From the NCBI GenBank assembly GCA_010094045.1, contig ML986853.1, forward strand, positions 7,790 to 27,039: 19,250 bases of DNA, written 5' to 3'. This DNA comes from Lojkania enalia. Its lineage: Eukaryota; Ascomycota; Dothideomycetes; Pleosporales. The translations under genes and the position numbers were made by a program. This document shows, piece after piece, positions 18,513-19,250 of this stretch (position 1 is its first letter; every line of letters begins with the position of its first letter). Below the pieces are notes generated by a model, which saw nothing but the letters and a program-made list of their open reading frames with translations, did not search any database and was not told the DNA's origin.

Positions 18513-19250
18513 TATTATTTAATCCTACTACTCTATCTCTAGGTTTTCTTTACGAATTTAGGTTTTATAATATACCTATAATACTATAGGGCTGAAATTT
18601 TCTTCTAGTTCTTAGGTATTATTCTATAGATTCCTATATTTATCTATTTCTAACTATTTAATTAGATAGTATTATTTACTATTCTATATTCTATACCTTA
18701 TTATTCTTTTAACTTCCTATTTCTAGTTTTCTCCGTATACGTTTATATTATATACTACTAGTTTAGTATCTTAAGGTGTCTTTTCTATAAGTATAATATA
18801 GAAGGTTAGATAGATTTTTATAGTTATAGATAATTTAAGTTAATAGTTTATAGGTAATATTTATTCCTTAATCTTATATAGTCTAATTTTAATATAATCT
18901 AGTTTACTACTTAGTTATTTACTTTAAATATTTTATTATAGTAACTAAACTTTTTCTCTCTTTTTAAAGTAAGGTAGTTATTTATATTTTTTATTATAGT
19001 ATTTCTTTATAGTATATTATAAGAATTAGAGGTCTTTCTTTAGTAACTCTTACGTTTATTAAATAATTTCGACTTATTTCTATACCTAAAGTACCTATAA
19101 TACTACTTTAATTAAAGTATTATAGGTTTTTAGTTTATCCCTATAATTTACTATAAATAGTAATACTCTAGTTATACTATATATAGTACTATTATATATA
19201 AGTTATACTATTAATAGTAGTATTATCTAATTATTTTATCTATAGTTAAG
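18495..19250 (-). pseudogene. pol: Ty3/gypsy pol of element B, integrase C-terminus and chromodomain (partial)
   Basis: From the window edge at 19250 downward the minus strand reads one frame without frameshift. It starts in the integrase region equivalent to LNYRQDNWIDLLP, then YNSTIYS (about 19190), the conserved NYGRDPK-like site as VNYRDKLK (about 19115-19140), KKDL and KKYYNKK, and the GPY/F-type module (FKKREKV near 18960, SSKLDYIKIRLYKIKE near 18850-18900). LKLSITIKIYLTFYIILIEK (about 18785-18845) is the equivalent of the HPTFHVSLLE block. A chromodomain follows (QEVKRIIRYR, QYYLIK, ENFSP, about 18590-18730). It ends near 18495. RT and the rest of B lie outside the window. The protein differs clearly from those of A/C and F, so B is a third family. 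Confidence 0.87.

Noticed and set aside
410..19250. Numerous short open frames in all six phases
   Set aside because: They are by-products of AT-rich, transition-saturated sequence. Only frames with family motifs, or a consistent pattern of RIP-type stops over a long stretch, were kept.
1..19250. tRNA, rRNA, CRISPR array, riboswitch or bacterial-type operons
   Set aside because: No cloverleaf, rRNA-like block or regularly spaced repeat array was seen, and the content is eukaryotic retroelements.

Overview
The window is a heterochromatic, AT-rich graveyard of transposable elements. It looks like a filamentous ascomycete (Pezizomycotina) whose repeats have passed through repeat-induced point mutation (RIP). 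From about 410 onward CpA and TpG are scarce, TpA is everywhere, and Gln, Trp and Arg codons have become TAA, TAG or TGA, so no long gene is intact. Copies of the same element differ almost only by transitions. No host gene, tRNA, rRNA or CRISPR array was recognised.

Layout: 1-~380 is a less mutated segment rich in CA/TG, with short repeats, a polypurine/LTR-like junction and a short basic reading frame. ~381-1433 is the 3' part of a pogo/Fot1-like DNA transposon (element D). 1436-~2450 is decayed sequence of unknown origin. ~2450-3924 is the 3' part of a minus-strand Ty3/gypsy element (F). 3925-11495 is a minus-strand Ty3/gypsy element (A), split by a second pogo-like transposon (E, 7353-9211), which itself carries a solo LTR (8120-8485). 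11496-11828 is the 3' LTR of another minus-strand Ty3/gypsy element (B); its internal part runs 11829-12349 and 18410-19250. 12350-18409 is a structurally complete plus-strand Ty3/gypsy element (C, 6060 bp) inserted into B.

The nesting gives a relative history: F first; A landed in F's integrase; E and B landed in A; a B-family LTR landed in E; C landed in B. A and C belong to one family (both LTRs of C and the 3' LTR of A are each exactly 303 bp), so that family moved both before and after B. A (minus) and C (plus) form a large inverted repeat. The left part of F, and the 5' ends of B, A and F, are predicted to lie right of the window.

All three Ty3/gypsy families keep a recognisable C-terminal chromodomain. 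The catalytic residues that could be checked (RT YxDD in A and C, integrase Asp in C and F, protease Asp in A and C, transposase Asp in D and E) are mostly changed from Asp to Asn, as RIP predicts. The least explained parts are two plus-strand coiled-coil-like frames lying antisense between the pol 3' end and the 3' LTR side of B and F, and the stretch 1436-2450.
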